Positions 1 through 10,254 of a stretch of DNA of 64,000 nucleotides are shown one piece after another. The stretch spans positions 12,929,841 to 12,993,840 of the forward strand of contig NC_051850.1 in the NCBI RefSeq assembly GCF_905115235.1, given 5' to 3'. How positions within the stretch are numbered: the first letter of the stretch is position 1; every line of letters begins with the position of its first letter. Both the position numbers and the translations under genes were made by a program. Under the pieces are notes generated by a model, which saw only the letters and a program-made list of their open reading frames with translations, did no database searches and was not told where the DNA came from. Source of the DNA: Hermetia illucens. Its lineage: Eukaryota > Arthropoda > Insecta > Diptera > Stratiomyidae.

Positions 1-330
1 CAACCTCCTTCAGATCCCCTTCGAATCCTTTCACAGACTTTTCAAAGTGACACCTACCCTCCTTTAGAATACGATTCAAAACATGTTCATTCCATTCTTC
101 CTCGGGGTCTATATATGTCTCACCAAAAGCAATGAGGCACGTTGCGTATCCTTGAAGCAATAAGACTTTTCTGCTATTTTGAATGGGTTCTCCTTCTTGG
201 CATCCATTTTCTAAAAAATCGCTGATATTGAAAGTCGCAACGGCTACCCCAACAGGATGTCCTAAACTCGGTGTCCCGACAACCTTGCTTTGATCGCTTC
301 CATATTTTTTCTCCTTCAGTGCCTTACACC
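1..330 (-). CDS. Partial host exon, unrecognised protein
   Basis: On the minus strand a clear splice acceptor (pyrimidine-rich stretch then TTTCAG at 336-331) opens a frame that stays open from 330 to the window edge, about 109 codons without a stop. The peptide begins CKALKEKKYGSDQ and continues through GTPSLGHPVGVAVATFN, LLLQGYATCLIAFGETY and DPEEEWNEHVLNRI. It is hydrophilic, with an acidic patch and a balanced composition, which suits a real exon better than repeat debris. I do not recognise the family and see no transmembrane segment or catalytic motif. The acceptor phase is two bases before the first full codon. The exon may continue or end just past the edge. The rest of the gene lies partly off the left side and partly upstream at higher coordinates, where no further exon was identified. 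Confidence 0.42.
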
Positions 331-959
331 CTGAAACGTTAAGGATCACATTAAGTACGTAAATGATAATTTTTAGAAATGGATGTGAATGACAAGATAA
401 TAGTCAAAAATATCAGGAAAGTGCCAAACGGAAAAATGGATGCCTGAGGTACGGGTTAAAATTTGACAAGCATTTTTGCACTTCCATAATGAGGACATCC
501 ATGCTGGTTTCGTAAGGGAACACGGTCCACAGGGGGGTAATTACCACGGCCCTGGAGGGGGAGAGGGCAATAAAGAGACTTCTACAAAATTGGATTGATT
601 GTTGAATTTCAGGGGGAGGGGCTCATAACGTTTACCCATGGGTCAAGTCCCCACCCTACGATCCTACTTGGAGGATACTTAAGAAAAGAGATTATCACAG
701 GAAGGTGTGTCAATTTAAGCATGAAACTAAAACAGGCACTGTGGAGTGATACTATACTCAGCTTCCTGGTTCAGATCAGTCTCAAGACTTTAAAAGCCCT
801 GCATGATGCTAGCAGTTAGTGAGGTATTACCCAACAGACAAACATACAAAGTAATTGAGTTTGCTGGAACAACGTCTTGTAAGGATTACCACAAGTCAAA
901 CCAGTTTATTACCGTGGGTTATTAGTCCTAGTATAAACATACTTAAAAGGATAAGCTTT
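331..959. other. No gene seen
   Basis: No coding region, repeat homology or RNA gene was recognised. The short open frame at 595-819 starts only with TTG and looks like chance. The first part may be intron of the gene whose exon ends at 330. Confidence 0.4.
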
Positions 960-3480
960 CGAATGAACCATGCGTTAGTTCGATCCACGTACCCAGGCGC
1001 TATCCCGTAGAATCACGTTTAAGTATTACATCACGGGGCGGAGTTAGTTTACTTTAGCTAGGCCTCCTTCCGTCTAACCGCGGGGTTCGTAACCGCACCT
1101 TCCTCACTTCTTCTGCTTTTCACAATTTATTCTGGATTGCTGCGATCATGGAACTAATCACATCCAAATCGTCCTGGCAAGCCCCGGACAAAATTTTCTG
1201 GTGATAGCACATCACCTAGAGTTTCCTCTAGGCTTCTCTTTTCTTCCACGAACCTAGGACATTGGAAGAAAACGTCGTAGTTTGGACAGTCAGGTAAGCT
1301 GTTCAATTGAAACCCATACAGGTATTGACGATATCTTCCATGACCGGTGAGAAACTGGGTGAGATTTTAATTGATTTCCCCATGCTTTCTCGTCAGCTAC
1401 TCCCCGATAGAAGGATCAACCTGTAAGTCTAACGATCCTTTTCTGACTAATCCCATCGCTGTTGCCACTTGCTTATGAATTTCTCCCTTTTTTAGGTTTT
1501 ACCACCTGCGATAAAGGAGAGATGAACCTGATGTTATATATGTTCATGATCCCGTCTGTCAGGATGTCAATCGGCATCATTCTCGAGATAAGGAACGCTG
1601 TATCACCTAAGACGGTCCTGAAGGCAGAACACACCCTTAAGGCTGATCTTCTGTAGACTGCACTCAGTTTACGTGCATTGGCTAAAACATACAGCGCTTT
1701 CCCCCAAACTGGCTTTGCATACAACAACATAGAAATCACCACCCTGGCTATGAGCAGCCTACAAGTATGACGCGGCCTCTTTACGTTCGGCATCATCCTT
1801 GTCGAAGCCATATTCATGGTGGATACTTCTTCGAAAGTATTCTCTATGAGTTACTTAAAATTGAGTTTTCCATCTATCAACACTCCCAAGTATTTGATGG
1901 CCGGCTTGGAAGTGATGATACGATTCCCAATTCTAATACAGGCGTAACTTTTCTTGCGGCGCTTAGTGATGAGGACCGCTTCCGTTTCCGCGAGTGCCAG
2001 TGCAGCATTCGCTAAACATGCCCTAACAGCACTGATTGCTTCACTTGAGTACAACTCAGCATCTTCGAGATGCTTTGCGACCACAACCAGTGCTATTTCG
2101 TCGGCATAACCCACCACCGTGGCCTCCTCCAGAACCGGAAGATTAAGTACATCATTATATACAATGTTCCACAGTAGTGGGCCCACTACAGAGCCCTGTG
2201 GGATACCTGCGAAGACAAGTACACTTTGGATCAATCATCAATATTATACCAGAGCGTCCACTTTTGCAAGTAGATATCGACAATATCAGCGAGGTAAGGG
2301 GGAACAGCAATCGTCGCCAGAGACTTTCGTATAAGGCTCCAACTGGTCGAGTTAAATGCGTCCACAACCATGCAGTATTCACTGGTACAATCCCTTCCAT
2401 GAATTGCATTTTCGGCCAAGCCAGTAATAATATTAATGGCTCAATGGTGGATCTAGCTTTACAGGACCGATACTACCGATTTGAAAGGCCTCCTTGGCTC
2501 TCAACGACCGAGAGTAATCTATTATAAATTGCCCGCTCCAACATTTTTCTCATAGTGTCTAGATAACATATGGGTCTGTAAAAGAACGAATCCCCCGAAT
2601 GTTTGCCAGCCTTAGGCCGTTTCCATGATGCAGGAAAGATACCCTCTGACATGCACGCTTCGAACAACCCCGCGAACATATCCGGCCTACATTTGACGTC
2701 CTTAGTTCAAAGGTACTCGCAATTAATTCCCTGGTGGTCGTTGTACCAGTTCAAAGGTGATTGCCCGGTGGTCGCTGTACGTGAAGTCTTCGCTAACTTG
2801 TCAGGACATATTACGTGCCAGCCCAGGGCTAACAAAAGCCAGATATACAATTGAACCAGATCCCCCTTTCCGATAAGTGTTTACATCACCTTCGTTGGCC
2901 AGAACTATATCCAACTGGCTGAATTCTTCCCTAACCCCCTTGGGTTAGTCTCATTGCTGCCCTACTCGATGACCCACGCATTAAAGTTACAGGTTATCAC
3001 CTTGAGACCATATCCCCTTGCATCGCGAATAAGATTGTCTAAGAGGTCTTAAAACTCAAGCGATATGACTCTCGGTGGGGAATAGCAGCTGTATACAAAT
3101 ATACCGCTTGTTTTTGCCCACACAAAGCCACTAACCGCCTGACCAATGCTACATTGTATGGCTTGACGCTCACACGCCCATATCGCCACTCCACCAGTCG
3201 AATCTGTAACCCATACACCACCGTCAAGGTTTCTGCACGGTTCGCTAATGATAGCAATCTGCATCGCGTGGTCTGTACAAACAAATTCTTTGCGACCCTG
3301 CAATGATTGAGATTTATTTGTATTAACCTCATTTGTTTCACTGCAGTTAACGCCTTCCTAAATTCCGGACATTTACCACTTCCGGCAATATGCCGGTTCA
3401 CCCGCCCCTTCGCACCAAATGCATTTGAGGTCCCTATTGCGCTCCTTGTCCCCATACATGCAAAAGGGAGGTGTTCAATT
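960..3480 (-). mobile_element. R1-like LINE relic
   Basis: Read on the minus strand, the order is: the end of ORF1 with a zinc-knuckle-like tail (GAKGRVNRHIAGSGKCPEF, about 3400-3340), the start of the endonuclease (MRLIQINLNHCRVAKN, about 3330), reverse transcriptase blocks ([16 protein letters not shown] near 2660; GIPQGSVVGPLLWN near 2200; YADEIALVV near 2110; KYLGVLIDGKLNFK near 1870), and a C-terminal stretch (FFQCPRFVEEKRSLEE near 1240). These are hallmarks of the R1 clade of non-LTR elements. The catalytic YADD box reads YADE. The frame changes several times and the endonuclease is largely gone, so the copy is dead. The 3' end near 960-1020 resembles the 3' part of the copy at 38500-40520. 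R1 elements are best known from 28S rDNA, but no rDNA is visible here. Confidence 0.7.
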
Positions 3481-3885
3481 TTTTTTCACCTTATTACTAT
3501 AATTTTTAGTAATTGACTGCAGAATCTCCCTTAAGTCCATTCCAGAATCATGAAATGTGGCAGTAATGTAGGCTATGATATAGAACATGATCCCAACAAG
3601 TTTGGTGAACATCTCACTATTACTAAAAAAGTTATAATAAGTCACTGCAAATTCTAAGACTTTGGAAGTCAGCAGTAAGGAAGTAGTGGATACTCTGACA
3701 TAATATATGCATGTACATTACGTGTCTGGGGCGGATATTTTTATAAAAGAAATACACGAAACTTTTCATACCTGAAGCATCCAGCTTCCGGTTTCCCGAC
3801 TTGTTACGGTAGGCTTTGGGATCTGGAAGATACACAAGAAGACACTTATAAAATGAGACCCAAATCTTGCATGCCTCAATCTGCT
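3455..3885. repeat. Dispersed AT-rich repeat, copy 1
   Basis: This stretch matches 50265-50885 in order and orientation: a short 'catacatgcaaaaggg' block, a T-run, 'aatttttagtaattgac', an 'atgtaggcta' block, 'ataatatatgcat', and a terminal 'tttcccgacttgtt' block. A minus-strand open frame in both copies gives the peptide NKSG-N-KLDASGM-FVYFFYK. Because it is repeated, that peptide is taken as part of the repeat and not as a gene. No transposase is visible, so it is a non-autonomous element of unknown class. This copy lacks the palindromic part seen at 49863-50290. Confidence 0.6.
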
Positions 3886-3899
3886 TCTCGTAGAAAAAA

Positions 3900-4400
3900 A
3901 ATATGTCCACGACGAGACTTTGCATCAGAATGCAAGAACACACGTCTTTAACAAATGGTATAAGAATGCCGCCCAAGGTTGACTGCGCAATTGTCGCCGA
4001 CATCCCACTTCAGCACCCCACCAATTCCCCCCAAGCTAACAAAACCATTCAACACGTTGACGACTTGGTCCTCTATACGTCTTCCCGAACCATAGAAGCT
4101 GCCCAAAACCGCATCTATATCACGATCCTAACCCTCAACATGTTGCTTCATTCTTGGAAACACCTCCTCAATTCTAACAAATGTGAAGCTATTGTCTTCC
4201 GCATTGGAGCCACTTTTATCCGCGAGATACTTACCGACTCCAGCAACCTATGCTCAATACCCGGCTATCACCCGTACAACAAGTAAACTCTATCTTCTCC
4301 AAAACCATAGCTGGGCTGAAAACCTTATGGTCCATCCTCAAGAAAGACCCCGCCGTTATTCCCAATTTCAAACAAGTTTTCCAATGTCCAATTAACTCAA
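3900..4400 (+). mobile_element. Jockey-group LINE RT fragment
   Basis: The translated stretch contains DIPLQHPTN, then HVDDLVLYTSSRTIEAAQ and LLHSWKHLLNSNKCEAIVF. This is the region around and after the catalytic YADD box of jockey-type non-LTR reverse transcriptases; here the box reads HVDD. Only about 500 bases of the element remain. It abuts the repeat at 3455-3885 and a different LINE fragment begins at once after it. Confidence 0.6.
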
Positions 4401-4409
4401 AAAGAATCT

Positions 4410-5215
4410 TGAATCGTGTATGATGGAAAAACTGTCTTCTGCCCAGTAGAAAAGACAGGCATTTGCCTTGCTACTGAAACTCTGAAAATCATCTGGAAAA
4501 ACCTACTCATCTGTTTTTTAGACTCAATAGGCAATAAGCTGATCTATTCTGTACTCCCATCCGTTACAAAGATAATAGCTAAAATAATCCTGAAACGCAT
4601 TAAAAAACATATCAACAGGTTAATCGACAGAGAACACACTAGTTTCCGTTCCAAATCCTCCTGCTTTCACCACATCAATACCCTACGGATCATTTTGAAA
4701 CAGTCCACCGAGTTTAGATCTTCGATTTACCTGCTCCTCATTGATTTCGAGAAAGCTTTCGATAGCGAGAATAGGGAGTGTATCTGCGGTGCAGATAAAC
4801 CAATAGCTATTATCAGAACGACATATGATGGCGCTAAATGTCACGTGCTGCACCGAGGTAAAATCTCTGAGGATTTTGAGGTCGAAAATAGAGTTCGCCA
4901 GGGTCGCATTTTGTCACCGATATTATTTCTTGCTGTTATCGATGACGATCATCACGCTTTCTTTCTGTGTTCCTATATGGAGGTAGCACATGAAAAGTGA
5001 ACTCCGCTATTACCCAAAGCTCCAAGTCTTCATAAACACCTGCCTTCGACGTTACATTTCAGGCAACCGCGAAGGATGGCGCGTAGCTATGGTTGACACG
5101 CTGTACCCCATAAAGGGTAAAATGAGCGTCTCGATTGAACTATACCCTAGGATCAATTCACGTAATGTACTATTGTTGGAAGTACTTAAAGGAAAGGGAG
5201 ATCTTGAGTGACATA
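4410..5215 (+). mobile_element. EN-RT LINE relic (RNase H-less), copy 1
   Basis: The open frame at 4416-5000 carries reverse transcriptase blocks: KIIAKIILKRIKKHINRLID, SSCFHHINTLRIILKQ, LLIDFEKAFDSENREC (motif A with FEKAFD), AIIRTTYDGAKCHVLHRGKI and RVRQGRILSPILFLAVIDD. The YADD region has been deleted. The next frame (4990-5211) continues with part of the C-terminal domain (FINTCLRRYISG). The same family recurs at 22000-24270, 24640-25240 and 47240-47575. I place it with RTE-like or related endonuclease-RT LINEs; the exact clade is not settled from reading alone. Confidence 0.65.
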
Positions 5216-6066
5216 AAAATATATTCCAGAAATTCTGCCCAAACTTAGAGAAAACTAAAATAATAAAGCTATTAGAAACTTACGCCATCGTCTTGATTTC
5301 TTCTTTTCTCCACTAACAAATCTCAAAGGATCTTGTTGAACAAGTTGCTTCGGCGAGGATAATGGTGACAATTGTGACTTGTTCCTAGAATAAAACTACT
5401 TATTCTATTATTTATCTTATGACCAAAACCAATTATCTGTACGTTTTATTCAGAACATCTACTTTCTTCGGACATATTTCATCAACTGCAGCTTCATTTC
5501 GACATGGATTGCAATTCATTTCTAACCTTTGTTTACATTAATTTTTAAAAATAACTTGAAATAAATACAAAATTAAATAAATAAATAACCGCTAACAATT
5601 TGGCTGTCAATTAACCGACGCTGATATTTTTAACGAATATTCGCTGAAAGATTTTCCAAGGTTACCTTAGGGACTGAAGGTTTAATACCTAGTTTGAAAC
5701 TCCATCTACTCAAAATTTGCCCACATATTAATATTAAGATGGAATAATTTCAAGCTAAGGAATTCATATCGAGTTTTATTTTATTTTTTATATTCATAAT
5801 TTCGAAACCTTGTCAAACAGATGGAAGAGAAAGTTAGTGAGCATAGAGGAATGTCAAAGTGTCTTGCTTATCATTGACGAGGCACATTTTTAGTCGCAGG
5901 AAAAGTGAGAAATCATCGGTTCAATATTTCCCCAAAGGCACTGTTAATATAGACCGATACACGGCTATACTGGAAACATTTCGTACAACAGAGCCGAACG
6001 AAGCTAAGCTGAATAACCTTCCAATAAGATGGCGTCACAAAACATACGTCGAAGGTTATGCTATTT
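5216..6066. other. AT-rich stretch, no gene recognised
   Basis: AT-rich sequence without a recognised protein or repeat. The 70-codon frame at 5859-6071 runs into the SINE tail and matches nothing I know. Confidence 0.4.
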
Positions 6067-6067
6067 T

Positions 6068-6369
6068 ATAATAATAATAATCGTTAGCGCAACAATCCAT
6101 ATTGGATGAGGGCCTTGAAGTGTGTTAGAGCACTTTATTCAACACCGTAGCGGTACACTACAGGATTGCAGAATCCTGTAGGAGGCAATGTGGTCAGCAT
6201 TGCGCTCGCCCGAGATTATTACCCTGATGTCACTCAGATACTCATTCACAGCTGAGTCGGCTGGTATCACACGTCAAATCACGATACAAATCCCACCGCC
6301 ACCAATGAGATTTGAACCACGACCTTCTGTACGACAGCCTTGCGCTCTAACCACTCGGCTATCCGGACA
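6068..6369 (-). repeat. tRNA-derived SINE, copy 1
   Basis: On the minus strand the element starts GTCCGGATAGCCGAGTGG and has a tRNA-like RNA polymerase III promoter: box A TAGCCGAGTGG (6361-6351) and box B GGTTCAAATCTC (6318-6307), about 33 bases apart. A body of roughly 230 bases follows, ending in a short AAT/ATT repeat tail (6067-6082 on the plus strand). A second full copy is at 59212-59503 and a 5'-truncated copy at 39005-39238. The tRNA part lacks a good acceptor-stem partner, so it is a SINE head and not a tRNA gene. Confidence 0.85.
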
Positions 6370-6479
6370 CGATAATAACGATAAATTAACAGGAAATGGG
6401 TAAGAAAGGATAATAAGGTAAAAAAAGGAGATGGAAGTTGCGGCCCTTTTGAAAGAAGACCAATCAATGTATAGATGTA

Positions 6480-6830
6480 TAGATAGATAGCCTCAAATGT
6501 TGGTGTTTCTAAATTATCAGTGGCTGAATTACAAGAAAATTCAGTATTGATCGCGATAAAACAGAGGTTTTTCAGAGTAGTCGAAAAAAAACTGCAAGGG
6601 AAATTGGAAGGCTACTGAACGGGAAGACCGACTAATTTTCCGATGGCTGAAGTCCTGAACTGCAGCCTTTCAGAATATTTTGGATTATGTGAAAGACGCT
6701 GGTGTTAAGATATCCGATCATACACTACGCAGAAGTTCGTATTAAACAGTTTGGAATGCAGGAGACTGCTAAAAAGCCGAGGTTGACAGAAACGACAGAC
6801 GACAGATTATAATTCCAGCTATTTTACAAA
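6480..6830 (+). mobile_element. Tc1-like transposase relic (N-terminal part)
   Basis: One frame reads GNWKATEREDRLIFRWLKS, then AAFQNILDYVKDAGVKISDHTLRRSS. This resembles the Tc1 DNA-binding region, where the family usually has GRPRKTT-RED-R-I followed by VS-QTVRRRL. Several stops interrupt it and no catalytic DDE part follows. It is a short old fragment and the call rests on that one block. Confidence 0.45.
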
Positions 6831-7209
6831 GATAAAATCGTTAAAAATAATTTTTTTCAGGTTTCCTTTCAAGTTTCAAATTTTGGGTTTTTTTAAAAAT
6901 TTTTGTGAAAATTATCTTTATTGACAAATGTCGTCTGTCAGTGACTGAAGTAGGAAATTATTTTAGAAGTAGAAAAGGCGAACACTTTTCTAATGACTGT
7001 ATGGTTAAAAAGGTTAAATAATAGTAATGATTTGAAGCTGCATTCCTGAAGAAGGCCCTGATCCAATGCAATTTATTAAAGGTAAAATGCCGCCCAGAAT
7101 ACATTAAATTAATGAAAACCAACTTTGTGACATATATCAACAATCTGTAGCTTCCGCATACAGAATATACCTTCATGCAAGAATTATCTGAATTCACTGG
7201 ATCTGGATC

Positions 7210-7690
7210 CACCGCCTTGACCCGGCAATTCTCCGGAGTTAAACCCGTTAAGTCTCCAGCTCAAGCGTGTGGACAGGGTGTTCGGCGTGGTTGCTGGTGC
7301 TTGTGGGCGATCTCACCCATTGACTTACTTCTGAAGCACCATTCACTGCCGCTTCGGTTTCCCCTTAGCCGCAGGTGCTCCGAACGATCCTTTCCCCTCA
7401 ACCTGGGCACAGCCCGTGGGTTGAAATTTGCCCGAAGGCTCTTTGCTATCTGTGGACAGGTGCTTACCCCTGGGGAAGACTTTAGCCTCTGGAGGTGGCA
7501 CCAATTGGAGCCTGGGGTCAGCAGTGCTGACAGAAGGGCCCTGCTCCGGCTCGTCCGTTAAGGACTGGGTCCCACCTAGATTGGTTCCCAACTGAGTAAG
7601 TAGAGAATCTGAGTCTAGACTGAGATTCTCCATCGATGAGCTTAGAGTTGCCCCTTCACTCGGGGTTGGATCATCACGGTCGAGGTTTAA
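7210..7690 (-). CDS. Unrecognised ORF, possibly a LINE ORF1 N-terminus
   Basis: A minus-strand frame with a true ATG (7633) gives MENLSLDSDSLLTQLGTNLG and continues 96 residues to 7343. Upstream in the same frame is DDPTPSEGATLSSS. The product is rich in Pro, Ser, Gly and Lys, ends in KGKPKRQ, and has no recognised domain. The region is GC-rich against an AT-rich surround, so it was probably inserted. Low-complexity N-termini like this are common in ORF1 proteins of I- and R1-type LINEs, but no zinc knuckle follows, so this is a guess. It could also be an isolated host-derived sequence. Confidence 0.25.
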
Positions 7691-7699
7691 TGGTAGTTT

Positions 7700-8700
7700 T
7701 TTAAAAAGTTTTGGTTTTTTGTTTTCTCATAATTGACTGTCATGGCCTCAGTCTTATCGGAGAAAGTAAGTCGATCTCGGCAGAGGCCGTTTTTGGCGAG
7801 ACAAGGCTAGTTGAAACTGGGGTTCGCCTGGTACCCAGAGTTCACCGTTTACGGTCACATCTTAACCCCTGTGATCATTCAGCCAAGTGTACTTGTTGTA
7901 TTTCAGCCATATTGATTGACTTTTTTAATCCATTCTCTATACCTGCTGAATTGTCCATTAACGTAAATTTACACTGATATAATTTCATTGGTCTGCTTTG
8001 TAAAAGTAATGAAAAATTCGTTGAAAATATAGAATTATTATTCTGTACAAGCCAACGCCAAGAAGTCCAATTACAAAATCACTTTGTGGGTAAGTATTAT
8101 GCGCTATGGCAATGGCACTTACTTCAGTTCAGAGGCACTCAGTTATCCAAAACAACAATTACGGAACAAAGTCCGTGGATTGAGTGCATAAGAGGGAAAC
8201 GCAGACAAAATAAATAAGAAAATTGATAAAGAGATATTCGAACGTGGAATAAATATTTATTCTGTATTCTGTATTGGATATTTTCAGATTCTGTGCAGAG
8301 GCACTTAAATCTATATCGATTTGTTTATTGCCTCTTCGATAACCGACCTATGTGAAAGCATACATCTAACTGACAACTCTTCTCCGGAGCGTAATGATAC
8401 GAAAACGTAGAAAATAAAATATTTATACAACTTATGCAATGAAACCACTTTGTCGTGTATCGAAAAGTTGGTATCCAGGTTTCTTATTCACAGAGAGTAA
8501 ATATCATCATCTATCAAAACACAGGGATATATTTTTTTCGAGCAATGTACACGAGGAGAGTAAAACATCCTAGCAAGCCGCTTGATCGCCTGGAGCCCCT
8601 CCTAAACGATTGAAGTTAGTTGTCGGTATCCCCATATAGAGCAAACGATACAGACTACTACATACTTCATTGATTGCCCTCAGGAGTCATCAGCGATCCT
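7700..8700. other. No gene recognised
   Basis: Mixed sequence with no recognisable protein, repeat boundary or RNA gene. Confidence 0.35.
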
Positions 8701-8719
8701 TAGCGGGTCGCTTGAGATA

Positions 8720-9305
8720 CAGGGAGTGGCCTCCCCCAGGTGCCCGAGCAAGTATTATAGTTCTGACCACTTACCTACCTGGGAGTCCCCAGAGCCGATG
8801 TCGATAGGGCAATGTGAGACTAGTTTTGCCAAGATGATAGTTGTGGTGTGTATCAGGGCCAGCCCCTTCGGAAAGAGGCACAGTGAAAGCTGGAGAATGC
8901 AAGATGGCTTCCAACATAAGCCGAATAGATGCGCACTGTTCTTACGAAAGCCAAAAGGAAAGACTTATCAAGATACACGCAGCAGTTGTGAATGGCGTGC
9001 GGTCTGCGAAACTCCTCCAGAAAAACGTCAACAAAGGCGTGAATTTCGTACTACTGGTGGTCATGGAGAGCAACAGCAAATGCGCAAAAAGCATAAGAAT
9101 TCGCGCCCTCCGCTGAGAACACCGCAAACGCCAATGGAACGCTTCCTATGATAGTCTGCTTAGAATGATAGCATGTCAGAAGAGTCGCGTCTTGCCAGTA
9201 ATGCATATGGTGTCACAGCGGTTGTTGCCGGACTCACTGTCGAACAGGCGCAAAGCAAGCTTGGTATATACGACAGGCAAGCGGATGACTGCTCATGGTT
9301 TTAAC
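8720..9305 (+). mobile_element. Possible LINE fragment
   Basis: A plus-strand frame at 8841-9116 (SQKERLIKIHAAVVNGVRSAKLL) and, downstream near 9185-9270, SNAYGVTAVVAGLTVEQAQSKLG. The second block faintly resembles the region after the RT domain of R1-type LINEs (…AYRT-S--A--V-AG--P). GC content is raised relative to flanks. Support is weak and the pieces may be unrelated. Confidence 0.25.
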
Positions 9306-10140
9306 CTTTCACTGAAAAAAAAACCGAATAGCTAACCTAACCGGCGAGTCGATAATCGAGCCGGAACCAACGGTTAAGTAACTTGGACTGACTCTTGACT
9401 TAAAAATGAGCTTTTTCGAGCAAATCAAAGTAGCAGTGGAGGAGGCTGCAGCTGGAGTTTCGCCTAATACTATGTCTATTAGGTGACGTCTCCTGATGAG
9501 TTCAAGTCTGTTTTGTTCTACGACGTAGAGGTATGGCTGACGGCTTTTGACAAGAAGATGTATTGTAAGTGCTCTGCGCAAGTACAGGAACGAGGAACTT
9601 TGCGAGTGACCGTGATGGTGATGGCAGAAGTGATCTCCGTTGGCACCATGGAAGCATAGTGAAACTATTTCCTTACCCAAATCCTGAGTGATCGTGTAGG
9701 TTTTCAGCTGGAAGCACAATCTCCCGATTGAGTTTTTTGCAATGGGGTTGTGGTCGACGCTCATCACATCTTTTTTTCTTGTAGGAAGTGGGATGGGACC
9801 CGCCAATAACTTCATTTAAACACAGGGGATCGATCTCTCTCCATACAACATTGTCGTGGGGATGCTGAGTAGCGCTGACAGGTGGAGCCATGTTGCGCAT
9901 TACGTTCGGGTTCTTCTCGTTGCAAAGAAAATTGATCTCGACAGGTGGACGGTCCGGATGCCAGGGGGTTCCTTGGATTAACAGCTCCCTTTCTCTTCTC
10001 CCCTTCCGTTGGTGAAAGGAATTCCTTGATTTTGAAGCTCCGCAATTGCGGGAGAGCTCGGGGGCTAACCTGAAGTAATGTGGCAAACGGTTGCAGATTA
10101 GCTCTCTGGCGATGGGGAGGTATTAGTCCAGTCATTCAAG
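9306..10140 (-). other. Overlapping minus-strand frames, not recognised
   Basis: Three overlapping minus-strand open frames cover 9309-10135 (168, 137 and 107 codons). None shows a known domain. The longest contains LLVKSRQPYLYVVEQNRLELIRRRH. Long overlapping frames in a GC-rich block suggest decayed coding sequence of an unknown mobile element rather than a host gene. No splice structure was found. Confidence 0.25.
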
Positions 10141-10145
10141 CTTTC

Positions 10146-10254
10146 AACCTCCAAATTCTTTCAGTCAAGACCGATTGACAGGAAATATGGGGAGTTATAC
10201 AGCGCCGCCCCAAATTTCATGTCAATCGGTCTTGACTGAAAGAAATTGGAGGTC
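10146..10254. repeat. Short hairpin (39-base arms)
   Basis: The arms at about 10147-10185 and 10215-10253 are reverse complements over 39 bases with two mismatches (core 'cagtcaagaccgattgaca'). The loop of about 29 bases is GC-rich. No miRNA-like short duplex asymmetry or transposase was identified. It may be a foldback element or the joined ends of a deleted inverted-repeat element. Confidence 0.7.

Noticed and set aside
3632-4003. Minus-strand ORF with NKSGNRKLDASGM as a host gene
   Set aside because: Almost the same peptide is encoded at 50781-50987 within the same repeat, and no domain or splice site supports it.
6307-6369. tRNA gene on the minus strand (box A and box B present)
   Set aside because: The same sequence recurs with a 230-base body and AAT tail at two other places and once with a target duplication, so it is the head of a SINE. 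No proper acceptor stem was seen.
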